Assembly (NCBI RefSeq): GCF_007830055.1
Contig: NZ_VLLE01000002.1
Span: forward strand, 1,127,953 to 1,191,952
Direction: 5' to 3'
DNA length: 64,000 bases
DNA from: Lacibacter cauensis
GTDB taxonomy: Bacteria > Bacteroidota > Bacteroidia > Chitinophagales > Chitinophagaceae
In this document: piece after piece, positions 44,227 through 53,025 of the stretch
Numbering within the stretch: the first letter of the stretch is position 1
Layout of the letters: the number at the start of each line of letters is the position of its first letter
Position numbers and translations under genes: made by a program
Notes under the pieces: model-generated
Seen by the model: the letters and a program-made list of their open reading frames with translations, nothing else
Told to the model about the DNA's origin: nothing
The model's database searches: none

Positions 44227-44625
44227 TCACCCTAACATAGAAGTATATTCAAATTTTTCACCATCAAAGGAATGTGCAACCAATGAATGAAATCCAAACA
44301 TCCTTTTTTCGTCATAAATAAAATCAATCCCAGTGTTCGAAAGAAATGAAATTCGTTTAACTGAAAGGTTCTTAGCAAAGTCGGCCTGATTTAATTCAGT
44401 ATGATCCTCATCAACCCAGATGTTATCATACTGGCTGAGAAAATCTTCAATAATTTTCTTTCTTGCCATGTCTTCGTAAAGAGAATAATTATCAATTACA
44501 CGGTTAACCATTTCCAAATGCTCGTCAATACTTACATCTTCCGGATCAATCTCTATCTGAATATTTAATTCATCTACAACTATGCTTGTAGTAAAAACTA
44601 CCTTCTTATTTTTTTGGTATACCAT
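44227..44625 (-). CDS. DUF2262/DUF2004-like small acidic protein
   Basis: A 132-residue acidic cytosolic protein. The pattern VVDELNIQIEIDPEDVSIDEHLEMVNRVIDNYSLYED, the segment QADFAKNLSVKRISFLSNTGIDFIYDEKRMFGFHSLVAHSF and the C-terminal FEYTSMLG recall the DUF2262 or DUF2004 groups, which are often found as immunity-like proteins next to toxins. No toxin gene is visible. The gene lies 82 bases past the ABC permease gene on the same strand, possibly as the last member of that operon. Confidence 0.65.
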   Translation of the reverse strand: MVYQKNKKVVFTTSIVVDELNIQIEIDPEDVSIDEHLEMVNRVIDNYSLYEDMARKKIIEDFLSQYDNIWVDEDHTELNQADFAKNLSVKRISFLSNTGIDFIYDEKRMFGFHSLVAHSFDGEKFEYTSMLG

Positions 44626-44707
44626 TGCTGCTTAATAATCTGTATGATTGTGTGATTTAACCTTACTACGAAAACAGTTTTCTATACACGGTTTTATCGA
44701 AGGCTAT

Positions 44708-47700
44708 TTATACTTCCATAAATAGCTGCTTGATCTGACTATGAAACCTTTGCTCACTAACTTTCAATACTTCATTTATAAAATCTGTTGATATTGGCTT
44801 ATTCCCGGAATACCTGACTGATTGTAAGAAATTTCTTAATGCCATATTTACTGTTTGTTCCCCAATCAGTTCACTTAGCTGAACCATTACCACTGCACCT
44901 TTTGAATAACAAATATGTGGATTACCACCACTTACTTTATACAATGGCTCATTTGATGAAAATCCTTTTTCTGTATCATATATCTGCTGGTGTACCTGCA
45001 AGCGTTCTTTCATTTTTTCAATACCATACATTTTTTTATACAGCATCATCTCTGTATACATGGCCAAAGTTTCCGTAAGAAATGCAGCGCCTTCTCTTAT
45101 ATCAGGAACAATCTGATTGCCTCCCCACCATAAATGAGATAACTCATGCCCTGCCAGCTCATTGATTACATCCTGTTTTTGATCCGCTTTAATATTGGCA
45201 TGAAAAAGCATATCCTCAGTCATAAATATGGATGCAGGATAAGCTGTTCCGGCGAAGCCCTTTGTGAATGAAGACACTTCTGCAAAGCAAACAGACTTAA
45301 AAGGGTATGCCCCGAAATTACTGCGGCAATAGTCCAATGTCAATTTTGCATTACGTATAAGATGATCTACGTTTACTTCATGTTCAGGATGATACAGCAC
45401 ACTGATAGTTATACTATCATGCAGAACACTCTTAATTTTATATGCTGCAGAAGAGACTGCAAACCGAAAAGGAATCGGATCCATTGCTTCGAATTGAAAA
45501 TAATTTCGGCCCTTGTCGCTCCATTTCTTTTTCAGTTCGCCGATACCTACTGCGGTTTGCCCGTCGTCGGTATCAATTGTCATTGCAAGCGTTATCAAAT
45601 CATCAGCAGGCTCTCTTGGATCCTGAATCCGCTTTAAGGGAGTAGCCGGCCCCAGACCGTATTGTTTTCTTTCAATGCTATCCATCAATTCATAGTCCGA
45701 TTGATAACCGATCCTCGGATAATACCGGCTGATGCGCATAAATGAACCATTTTCAACGATGGCATTAAAAGACTGATGTCCATTCACCGGACGCCAGGAG
45801 TACTGCAGTGAAAATCGCAATTTTGCACTGTCATTTGGCCTCAATGGCTGACGAAGGTAAATTTCACTGATGGGTTGATCGATCTCAAGTGTCTCTGAAG
45901 CAGACGTAAACTGTGCCTCTGTTATTTTCAAATCATCATGAAAACTAACGAGAATGTGGTTCACCGGACGGTTGGATTTATTCCTGATCGTATAAACGCC
46001 CTCAACCGTGTATTGCTGTAATGACGGGAATAGATGCACCTGTGTTATTACATCAGTAATAACAGGCTGCGGTATGGCTTGATATTTTCTGTATTTTTTT
46101 TCATAGCTAACTGCCATTTCCAGCTTCTGGCGTTTATCTGCAGGTACATACCCTTTTAAGAATTGATTGGCAAAGAAAAAAGATGAAAAAACTAGAAAGA
46201 TGAACAGAATCAAGAAATGAACTTTCATTTTGCGCTCTTTTATCATATTTGAAATCTGCCAGAAAACCAACAAACTGCATAAACCAAACATCGCCCGTTG
46301 TGCATATGAAAGCATATAGGTTCCATAACCATTAAAATCACTGTATTGTCCCCTAAAGGCTGTAAGGAAGCGAAACAACGGATTATTGATGATTAATCCT
46401 GTAAAAGGACTTGCTGCAAAAAATGCAATGGATAAAGTAACGCCGAGCGATAGATATTTATGAGGAATGATTTGATTTAAAAGCAACATAAATCCTGCCA
46501 GCACTACCAATGGAAAACTACAAAACAGAAAAATACTGGAATAAGGTTCCCAGTTGACAGTCGTAAAACGATAACCCATTTGAAAAAACAATCCCAAAAG
46601 AATAGATATCACCGTAAAAAAAATTATAAGAACAATACAACTAAACCAATGTCCCAAAAGTTTTGCGGACATGAAAGCTGTTGTATTTTCCAATATCGAA
46701 AAACGGGAAACACTACTTTTCCAGTATAAATCATTCGCATAATACACGATCAGTAAAACGGCTGGCAAATGTAAATTTTCCAGAATGGTGGATGAGAGTA
46801 ATCCGGAAGATGCAAATTTTTGTGGAAGCCGGATACCTTTTTCGATATCAGCATACATTTCCATACCGAGGTTAAATAATAACAATACAGCAGCTGCGGC
46901 AACAGCAATTCCTTTGAATATATAAATCAAATCTGCTTTAAAAAATGAACGGACTGCTTTCAAATACTGCAGACTACTGAAACTAACTGCTGTCGTTTTA
47001 TATGCAGCTGATACAGCAGTATCTGTAAATCTGCCTTCTTCTTGTCTTTTACTTCGGGAAGATTTTATATTGGTATAATACTTCCTGGCAAGTTGGAAAA
47101 ACACAACTGACATTGAAGTAATCATCAACCTGTTTGCCAGCAGGCTTCCACTAAGCGGAGTCAAAACAGTGTTCCTTTGTGCAATAGTAAAATCCTTACT
47201 TACAAAAAAATAAGCAGTCAGACCAAACGGGTCTGCAAATGCAGAGATGCGTTGTATCTCTAACGACTGAGGCATAGACTGCGTCATAAATGGCGAACCG
47301 GAAAAAAGCAATGCAACCATATAAAGGACATATAACAGCAATCCGCTTAGTGCCACCATTAGTTTATTTTTCGTGAGCCATGCAACCATACATAATACAC
47401 TACAGACAAAAAAGGTATTAACGCATCCAAATAAAACCAATGGATATAAATAATAGGAAAGATAAAAACAGTCTTGTATGGCCGGCCCTTCTCTTAGAGA
47501 TTGGCCAACCATAAATCCTGCTGTTAACAGGAAAAAACCTGAAATCGTTACGATATAAAACGATAAAAAGCGACCATTTGTAAATTGATTTCTGCTGATT
47601 GTTGTGGAAAACAACAACAAATCAAATCGTGAATCCCATTCCTTAAATAAAAGCTGAATACCGTTGACCGTAGCTATAAAAATTACTGAAAGACTGAGCA

Positions 47701-47872
47701 ACCCAAGCATAAACCCGATTGTATAAGGAGAATTTAAATACACCCCTTCACCGACACTTAGATTAAATCTGCTCCCCCCAAAAACGCCAAAACAAAACAA
47801 CAATACGGCAATAAAATACGTTGGGATTTGTTTGAAGTAGCTGTTGATGTCAAACACTGCAATTGTACGCAT
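44708..47872 (-). CDS. ABC-2 permease / M1-type peptidase fusion
   Basis: A 1054-residue protein. I start at ATG 47872; the frame upstream opens with TTG. The first half (about residues 1-560) has many membrane helices in an ABC-2 permease layout. The second half (about 600-1050) is a soluble M1 aminopeptidase-type zincin with HELSHLWWGG and, 20 residues after that motif's second His, Glu in LTETLAMYTEMM; SKGAVVMVQL is the catalytic-tyrosine region (ICYSKGA). Classical M1 enzymes have 18 residues between the motif and the Glu. Proteins of this architecture are widespread in Bacteroidota and pair with an ABC ATPase such as the one at 47927. The substrate is unknown. Confidence 0.9.
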   Translation of the reverse strand: MRTIAVFDINSYFKQIPTYFIAVLLFCFGVFGGSRFNLSVGEGVYLNSPYTIGFMLGLLSLSVIFIATVNGIQLLFKEWDSRFDLLLFSTTISRNQFTNGRFLSFYIVTISGFFLLTAGFMVGQSLREGPAIQDCFYLSYYLYPLVLFGCVNTFFVCSVLCMVAWLTKNKLMVALSGLLLYVLYMVALLFSGSPFMTQSMPQSLEIQRISAFADPFGLTAYFFVSKDFTIAQRNTVLTPLSGSLLANRLMITSMSVVFFQLARKYYTNIKSSRSKRQEEGRFTDTAVSAAYKTTAVSFSSLQYLKAVRSFFKADLIYIFKGIAVAAAAVLLLFNLGMEMYADIEKGIRLPQKFASSGLLSSTILENLHLPAVLLIVYYANDLYWKSSVSRFSILENTTAFMSAKLLGHWFSCIVLIIFFTVISILLGLFFQMGYRFTTVNWEPYSSIFLFCSFPLVVLAGFMLLLNQIIPHKYLSLGVTLSIAFFAASPFTGLIINNPLFRFLTAFRGQYSDFNGYGTYMLSYAQRAMFGLCSLLVFWQISNMIKERKMKVHFLILFIFLVFSSFFFANQFLKGYVPADKRQKLEMAVSYEKKYRKYQAIPQPVITDVITQVHLFPSLQQYTVEGVYTIRNKSNRPVNHILVSFHDDLKITEAQFTSASETLEIDQPISEIYLRQPLRPNDSAKLRFSLQYSWRPVNGHQSFNAIVENGSFMRISRYYPRIGYQSDYELMDSIERKQYGLGPATPLKRIQDPREPADDLITLAMTIDTDDGQTAVGIGELKKKWSDKGRNYFQFEAMDPIPFRFAVSSAAYKIKSVLHDSITISVLYHPEHEVNVDHLIRNAKLTLDYCRSNFGAYPFKSVCFAEVSSFTKGFAGTAYPASIFMTEDMLFHANIKADQKQDVINELAGHELSHLWWGGNQIVPDIREGAAFLTETLAMYTEMMLYKKMYGIEKMKERLQVHQQIYDTEKGFSSNEPLYKVSGGNPHICYSKGAVVMVQLSELIGEQTVNMALRNFLQSVRYSGNKPISTDFINEVLKVSEQRFHSQIKQLFMEV

Positions 47873-47926
47873 GCTCAATTATTTACTCTTTTTATATTCG
47901 GTTTTAGGCCATTTCATCAATTACAT

Positions 47927-48790
47927 CTATTGCAGATACTGAAAATATGCCAGCTCCAAAGTAGGCGTTACTGGAAAAAATCCGGAAGGCTGCACATTAG
48001 CGTAAACGGATATATGTAATACTCTTTCCACTAGATGTTGGCTGATAACTTTATAGTTGGAGCGATAAGCCTGTAGCTCTGAATGATCGATGGCTTTTGT
48101 CCATACCTTACCTTTTAAGGAAGCGATCATTTCGGAGGGCTTTCCGATAGCCCTTATTGTCCCTTGTTGGATGATGGCCAATTTACTACAGAGATTAAAT
48201 ACATCTTCGACGAGGTGGGTAGACAGCATTACAATGACATCTTCACTGATTGAACTTAACAGCATATTGAAACGATTACGTTCTTCAGGATCTAGGCCTG
48301 CAGTGGGTTCATCTACGATAATCAACTGAGGATTACCCAAGAGCGCCTGGGCTACACCAAAGCGCTGTTTCATACCTCCGGAAAAAGTATACACCTCTTT
48401 GTTCTTCACTGCCAACAGATTTACTTTTTCCAGCAAATTGATGATTTGGCTTTTTCTTTCTCGTGGATTACCTACTCCTTTCAGAATCGCCAGGTGTTCA
48501 AGTAAGTTGTAAGCAGACACTTTTGGATAAACACCAAAATCCTGAGGCAGAAATCCTAGACTTTTTTTAACAAATGCAGGCTCTTTGACTATATCAACAC
48601 CATTAAAATGAATGGTGCCGCTTGTTGGTTTCTGAAGTCCTGCTATTGTTTTCATCAGCGAGGATTTACCTGCGCCATTCGGCCCCAACAATCCAAACAT
48701 TCCATTCGAAATTTCCAATGAAATATTATCGATGGCTTTGACTCCGTTAGGATATATTTTCTGCAATGTTTTTATTTCCAATCGTTTCAT
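47927..48790 (-). CDS. ABC transporter ATP-binding protein
   Basis: A 287-residue ATPase with Walker A GLLGPNGAGKSSLMKTIAG, Q-loop region LGFLPQDFGVYP, signature TFSGGMKQRFGVAQAL, Walker B LIIVDEPTAGLDPEERNRF and switch His in MLSTHLVED. It ends 54 bases before the permease/peptidase gene, its partner. It sits downstream of the DUF2975/HTH pair, 80 bases after the HTH stop. Confidence 0.93.
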   Translation of the reverse strand: MKRLEIKTLQKIYPNGVKAIDNISLEISNGMFGLLGPNGAGKSSLMKTIAGLQKPTSGTIHFNGVDIVKEPAFVKKSLGFLPQDFGVYPKVSAYNLLEHLAILKGVGNPRERKSQIINLLEKVNLLAVKNKEVYTFSGGMKQRFGVAQALLGNPQLIIVDEPTAGLDPEERNRFNMLLSSISEDVIVMLSTHLVEDVFNLCSKLAIIQQGTIRAIGKPSEMIASLKGKVWTKAIDHSELQAYRSNYKVISQHLVERVLHISVYANVQPSGFFPVTPTLELAYFQYLQ

Positions 48791-48871
48791 TTGCGTGTAT
48801 TAAGTATGGGCAATAGAATAGCTACACTCAAGTTGAGTGATATGTAAAACCCAGGTTTTAGTTGATTATTT

Positions 48872-49081
48872 TTATTGTTCTGCTATGTATTCAAGTATGT
48901 CTCCGGGCTGACAGTTTAATACTTTACAAATGGCTTCAAGTGTATCAAAACGGATACCTTTTGCTTTACCCGTTTTCAGTATCGAGAGATTGGCCGGCGT
49001 AATTCCTAACTGTTCTGCCAATTCTTTCGATTGCATCTTACGCTTTGCAAGCATAACATCTACATTTACAATAATTGGCAT
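48872..49081 (-). CDS. YozG-type helix-turn-helix regulator
   Basis: A 69-residue regulator that is almost entirely an HTH: MPIIVNVDVMLAKRKMQSKELAEQLGITPANLSILKTGKAKGIRFDTLEAICKVLNCQPGD. I start at ATG 49081; longer frames extend into the DUF2975 gene. This small XRE-like family (YozG/YjzC type) is almost always encoded beside a DUF2975 membrane protein, as here (2-base gap), and is thought to regulate its own operon. The inverted repeat at 49634-49662 is a probable site. Confidence 0.9.
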   Translation of the reverse strand: MPIIVNVDVMLAKRKMQSKELAEQLGITPANLSILKTGKAKGIRFDTLEAICKVLNCQPGDILEYIAEQ

Positions 49082-49083
49082 GG

Positions 49084-49599
49084 CTATATAAATAAATCTT
49101 GTTCGTTTTGTAATCGAAGACCTTGTTTGAAAATGGCTGCTACCATCCAGGTAAAAATGCCAAAGATGCAATGGATAATCGCCAGAAGCCATATCATATT
49201 AATTATCTCTACAAAAAAACTGCTGATGATAATTGCAGGAAAAGGTATGAACCAGTTAAACAGGTAGAATTTTTTCAACTCTGACAAATTATAGTGCGTA
49301 AACAGTTTTGTTTTTGAAAAAACAGCAAACAGATTTCCAGTCAGCAAAAAAAACAAAGCATATAAAATTATCGGCAGCAGAAAAGAGAAAAAAATATAAC
49401 TGGCATTGTTGTCAACATTTAAAAAAGGCTTTTGAGAAAAAGGATAATTGATATGCAAGTACTGTCCATTACCATATGGTGTAACAAAGCATTTTGTTGT
49501 CAAACATATACTACTGTAAACAGCCATTAGCAAATAGGCTATAGCCAATACACGGCTAAAAAATGCAATAAATTTTGCAATAAGCTTTGTTTTACCCAT
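49084..49599 (-). CDS. DUF2975 membrane protein
   Basis: A 171-residue protein with four membrane helices (LIAKFIAFFSRVLAIAYLLMAVYSSI, ASYIFFSFLLPIILYALFFLLTG, YLFNWFIPFPAIIISSFFVEII, WLLAIIHCIFGIFTWMVAAIF). It belongs to the DUF2975 family, which regularly accompanies a YozG-type HTH regulator, here 2 bases downstream. Its action is unknown; it may sense a membrane signal. It starts 22 bases past the end of the perfect inverted repeat and is the first gene of the operon. Confidence 0.9.
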   Translation of the reverse strand: MGKTKLIAKFIAFFSRVLAIAYLLMAVYSSICLTTKCFVTPYGNGQYLHINYPFSQKPFLNVDNNASYIFFSFLLPIILYALFFLLTGNLFAVFSKTKLFTHYNLSELKKFYLFNWFIPFPAIIISSFFVEIINMIWLLAIIHCIFGIFTWMVAAIFKQGLRLQNEQDLFI

Positions 49600-49623
49600 T
49601 CTTCAATTATTTAATTAATCATT

Positions 49624-49653
49624 CAAATATATTAATTAATTATTGTAAAACAA
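49624..49653 (-). promoter_or_regulatory. Promoter of the DUF2975-HTH-ABC operon
   Basis: On the minus strand TTG (49653-49651) is followed after 19 bases by TATATTTG (49631-49624), a full match to the Bacteroidota promoter pattern. The inverted repeat 49634-49662 overlaps it from the -33 box to just before the -7 box. Confidence 0.65.
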
Positions 49654-49662
49654 TAATTAATT
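49634..49662. promoter_or_regulatory. Perfect 13-bp inverted repeat, probable operator
   Basis: AATTAATTATTGT and ACAATAATTAATT are exact reverse complements around a 3-base AAA spacer. It lies between the operon promoter boxes, 35 bases upstream of the DUF2975 start. A dimer of the small HTH regulator encoded in the operon is the natural candidate to bind it. The strict symmetry in an AT-rich background makes chance less likely but not excluded. Confidence 0.6.
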
Positions 49663-49903
49663 TAAAATATTCTTTGCCCTAATTTCTCATTTATAGCCGG
49701 CTTGGGGTCTCCTGTAGTGACCCCGGTATTTCGATGCAGTTTGTTTTAAGCTTGCAATTCCTTACTCCACCGATCGGTTGCACCAAACTACGGCAGACGA
49801 AGGTTAATCCACTTTTTTTTAATGAAAGTTCCTGCCTTTATAAAATACCGGTTGCGATTCTTGCTGTTCGTTACGTTTAAACAAAGAGTCCTTCCCGTAC
49901 GCA
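49663..49903. other. Gap beyond the dnaE2 stop
   Basis: A 6-bp hairpin GGGGTC/GACCCC with a 9-base loop lies near 49707-49727, without a T-tract; it may be a weak transcript end. No gene is seen. Confidence 0.35.
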
Positions 49904-52900
49904 TTACTTACTGTCATCTGCTTTTGTAAGATTTTTCAAAAACGATGAAAGATTAAAACAGTTGCTCACAATTACATGTATCACCTCCCCTTCTATCTGC
50001 AATTTCCCTTCTACCATGATCAGTCTTGCTTGAAGAATTTCCTTTCGAAACTTTTCAAACAGCTTTTCAAAAAAAACAACATTGGCAAATCCGGTTTCAT
50101 CTTCAATGGTCATAAAGCACACGCCCTTGGCTGTGCCAGGCCGTTGGCGCACCAACACCAGTCCGGCAATTTTTACAAGTTGTCCGTTTGTACAATTGGG
50201 TAAAGAATTGATGTTGATCACACGTAACTGTTCCAGTTTTTCTCTTACAAAACTCACCGGGTGTGCTTTCAATGAAAGAGAAGTTGTGGCATAGTCCTGT
50301 ACCACATGTTCCGATTCTTTCATGCGTGGTAATGTTACCTCCTGTTCATCGGGATCATCATTCGACTGTCCTTCGAATACACCAATGGCAGTATCTTTTT
50401 TTGAGATTTCCCATAATGCCTCTCGTCTGTCTGCTCCTATTGAACGAAAAGCATCTGCGTCTGCCAACAGCTTTAAGGAGCTTTCCGATAAACCGATGTG
50501 CCGAAGCTCATCCATACTTTTGTAAGTAGCAGTTCTTGCTTTCAGTAATACATTTATATCCTCTTCCCGCATTCCTTTCACCTGTCGGAAACCTAATCGC
50601 AGTGCACAGTAATTGCCTGCCTTTTCTTCCAAAAGATTATTCCATGCAGAATAATTAATATCTACCGGCCGCACTTCTACTCCATGCTTCTGTGCATCGA
50701 TCACAATTTGTGCAGGTTGATAAAATCCCATCGGCATACTATTCAACAAAGCGCAGGCAAACACATCCGGATAATAGCACTTCAACCAGGATGAAACATA
50801 TACCAGCAATGCAAAGCTGGCAGCATGGCTTTCGGGAAAACCATAGCTGCCAAATCCTTCCAACTGACGAAAGACACGCTGTGCATACTCCAGGCTATAT
50901 CCATTCTTCAACATACCTGCTGTTAACTTCCTTTCAAACTTTGAAACTTTGCCCTGTGCTTTAAAGGTTGCCATGCTTCTGCGTAATTCATCGGCTTCTG
51001 CGGGAGTAAAGCCTGCTGCAACAATAGCAATCTTCATCGCCTGCTCCTGGAATAAGGGAACACCTAATGTGCGTCCTAAGATATCTTCCAACTCTTTTGA
51101 TGGATATTCAACCGGTTCTTCACCATTACGCCTGCGCAAATAGGGATGCACCATATCGCCTTGGATCGGTCCCGGTCTTACAATCGCTACTTCAATCACA
51201 AGATCATAAAATGTACGGGGCTTTAACCGGGGAAGCATCGATTGCTGTGCACGACTTTCAATTTGAAATACACCAATCGTATCTGCACGACCAATCATTT
51301 CATAAACAGCCGGATCGTCTTGTGGAATATTCGCCAGTGTAAGATCTCTTCCATACTGTTGCTTTACCAAATCAAATGCTTTGCGGATACAGGTGAGCAT
51401 ACCTAAGGCCAACACATCAATCTTCATGAATCCTAGTGCATCAATATCATCTTTGTTCCACTCAATGCAGGTGCGGTTTTCCATTCTTGCGTTGAGTACA
51501 GGACATAGATCAGTTAATTTGCCCCTTGTGATGACAAAACCTCCTGTATGTTGTCCCAACTGTCTTGGAAAACCAATAAACTGTTTGGTGAGAGATACAA
51601 CTTTCCGTAAATGCGGATCATTAAAATCAAATCCCTGCTCTGCAAAACGATTCTGCGCAAAACTTTCTTCCGGAAATTCTCCCATCGATCCTACTGCTTG
51701 CGATAACCGGTTGATCATATCAACTGAAAGCCCCATGGCTTTTGCTACATCCCTGATGGCTCCTTTATGATGCTGTTGTGTTACAGTTGCAACAATAGCA
51801 GCCCTGTCTCTGCCATATTTTCGATAGATGTATTGAATCACTTCTTCTCTTCGCTCATGTTCAAAATCCACATCAATATCGGGTGGTTCATTGCGTGCTG
51901 CTGACAGAAACCGTTCAAACAACAAATCAAATTTTTCCGGATTAACAGAAGTAATACCTAAACAAAAACAAACGGTGGAGTTAGCTGCAGAACCACGCCC
52001 CTGGCATAAAATATTTTGACTTCTTGCAAACCGTACTATATCATAGACGGTTAAAAAATAGGACGCATAGTTCATTTGTTCAATGAATGCCAATTCGTGT
52101 TTAATGGCAGCAATTGTTTTTGCGGGAATAGTTTCACCAAAATGTTGCTTGGCACCATGCCAGGCTAAGTGTGTTAATTCTTCCTGCGGTGTCCGTCCTT
52201 CTGTAATAATCTCTTCCGGATATTCATACGTTAATTCATCTAAGGAGAACTTGCAAGCTTCTGCTATAGCGGCTGTATTTCTGATTGCTTCCGGGTAATG
52301 CCGGAACAACCGAAACATTTCTTCCTCCGGTTTTAAATAGCGTTCAGCATTCAGATGCAGTCGAAATCCTGCAGTATAGATGGTGCATTTTTCCCGGATG
52401 CAGGTAACAATATCATGCAACTCCCTTCTTGTCAAATAATGATACTGCACATCATTGGTTGCAACCAGTGGCACATGGTATTCTGCTGACAGTTGTGCAA
52501 ACCGGTATAAATATTTTGCATCATCTCCATTGTAATATCTGCAGGCAGCAATGTATAATTGATCGCCCAGATTGTGTTTGTATTCCTGTAAGTTTTGTTT
52601 GAATGAGTCCTCAAATTCAAATGCACTACTCAATGTTGTTGGCGGCACTGCAATAAACAGTATATCTTTTGCATGTTGGTAGACATCTGCTTTGTACAAA
52701 CGACATTCTCCTTTTTCTGCACGAAGATTACCGGTTGAAAGCAAATTACATAACTGTGCATAAGCGTTTATGTTTGTTGGATACGCAAGCAGGCTTGCCC
52801 CATCTGTTAAATCGAGCCGGCATCCAGGCACAATGCGTATCCCTGCTTTTTTTGAAGCAGCATGTGCCCGTACTATTCCTGCAAGACTGTTGCGATCGGC

Positions 52901-53014
52901 AATAGCAATTTCCTTATATCCATTAGCAGCAGCTTGTTCAACCAACTCTTCAGGATGAGAGGCACCCCTTAAGAAACTGAAATTTGTTGTTACCTGTAAT
53001 TCCACATAACGCAT
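49904..53014 (-). CDS. dnaE2: Error-prone DNA polymerase III alpha subunit (DnaE2/ImuC)
   Basis: A 1036-residue replicative-type polymerase that performs translesion synthesis with ImuB. I start at ATG 53014 (MRYVELQVTTNFSFLRGASHPEELV). The PHP domain fills about residues 1-210 (IAIADRNSLAGIVRAH, GCRLDL), the palm contains the catalytic aspartates PPDIDVDFEHERREEV, and the C-terminal OB fold lies near 920-1000 (VKIAGLVLVRQRPGTAKGVCFMTIEDETGFANVVFF). Its length and the absence of a long C-terminal tail distinguish it from the main DnaE. It follows ImuB by 11 bases and is the last gene of the mutasome operon. Confidence 0.93.
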   Translation of the reverse strand: MRYVELQVTTNFSFLRGASHPEELVEQAAANGYKEIAIADRNSLAGIVRAHAASKKAGIRIVPGCRLDLTDGASLLAYPTNINAYAQLCNLLSTGNLRAEKGECRLYKADVYQHAKDILFIAVPPTTLSSAFEFEDSFKQNLQEYKHNLGDQLYIAACRYYNGDDAKYLYRFAQLSAEYHVPLVATNDVQYHYLTRRELHDIVTCIREKCTIYTAGFRLHLNAERYLKPEEEMFRLFRHYPEAIRNTAAIAEACKFSLDELTYEYPEEIITEGRTPQEELTHLAWHGAKQHFGETIPAKTIAAIKHELAFIEQMNYASYFLTVYDIVRFARSQNILCQGRGSAANSTVCFCLGITSVNPEKFDLLFERFLSAARNEPPDIDVDFEHERREEVIQYIYRKYGRDRAAIVATVTQQHHKGAIRDVAKAMGLSVDMINRLSQAVGSMGEFPEESFAQNRFAEQGFDFNDPHLRKVVSLTKQFIGFPRQLGQHTGGFVITRGKLTDLCPVLNARMENRTCIEWNKDDIDALGFMKIDVLALGMLTCIRKAFDLVKQQYGRDLTLANIPQDDPAVYEMIGRADTIGVFQIESRAQQSMLPRLKPRTFYDLVIEVAIVRPGPIQGDMVHPYLRRRNGEEPVEYPSKELEDILGRTLGVPLFQEQAMKIAIVAAGFTPAEADELRRSMATFKAQGKVSKFERKLTAGMLKNGYSLEYAQRVFRQLEGFGSYGFPESHAASFALLVYVSSWLKCYYPDVFACALLNSMPMGFYQPAQIVIDAQKHGVEVRPVDINYSAWNNLLEEKAGNYCALRLGFRQVKGMREEDINVLLKARTATYKSMDELRHIGLSESSLKLLADADAFRSIGADRREALWEISKKDTAIGVFEGQSNDDPDEQEVTLPRMKESEHVVQDYATTSLSLKAHPVSFVREKLEQLRVININSLPNCTNGQLVKIAGLVLVRQRPGTAKGVCFMTIEDETGFANVVFFEKLFEKFRKEILQARLIMVEGKLQIEGEVIHVIVSNCFNLSSFLKNLTKADDSK

Positions 53015-53025
53015 ACAGCAATTTT

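Noticed and set aside
49707-49727. GGGGTC/GACCCC hairpin as a terminator
   Set aside because: No T-tract on either strand; only a weak structure.
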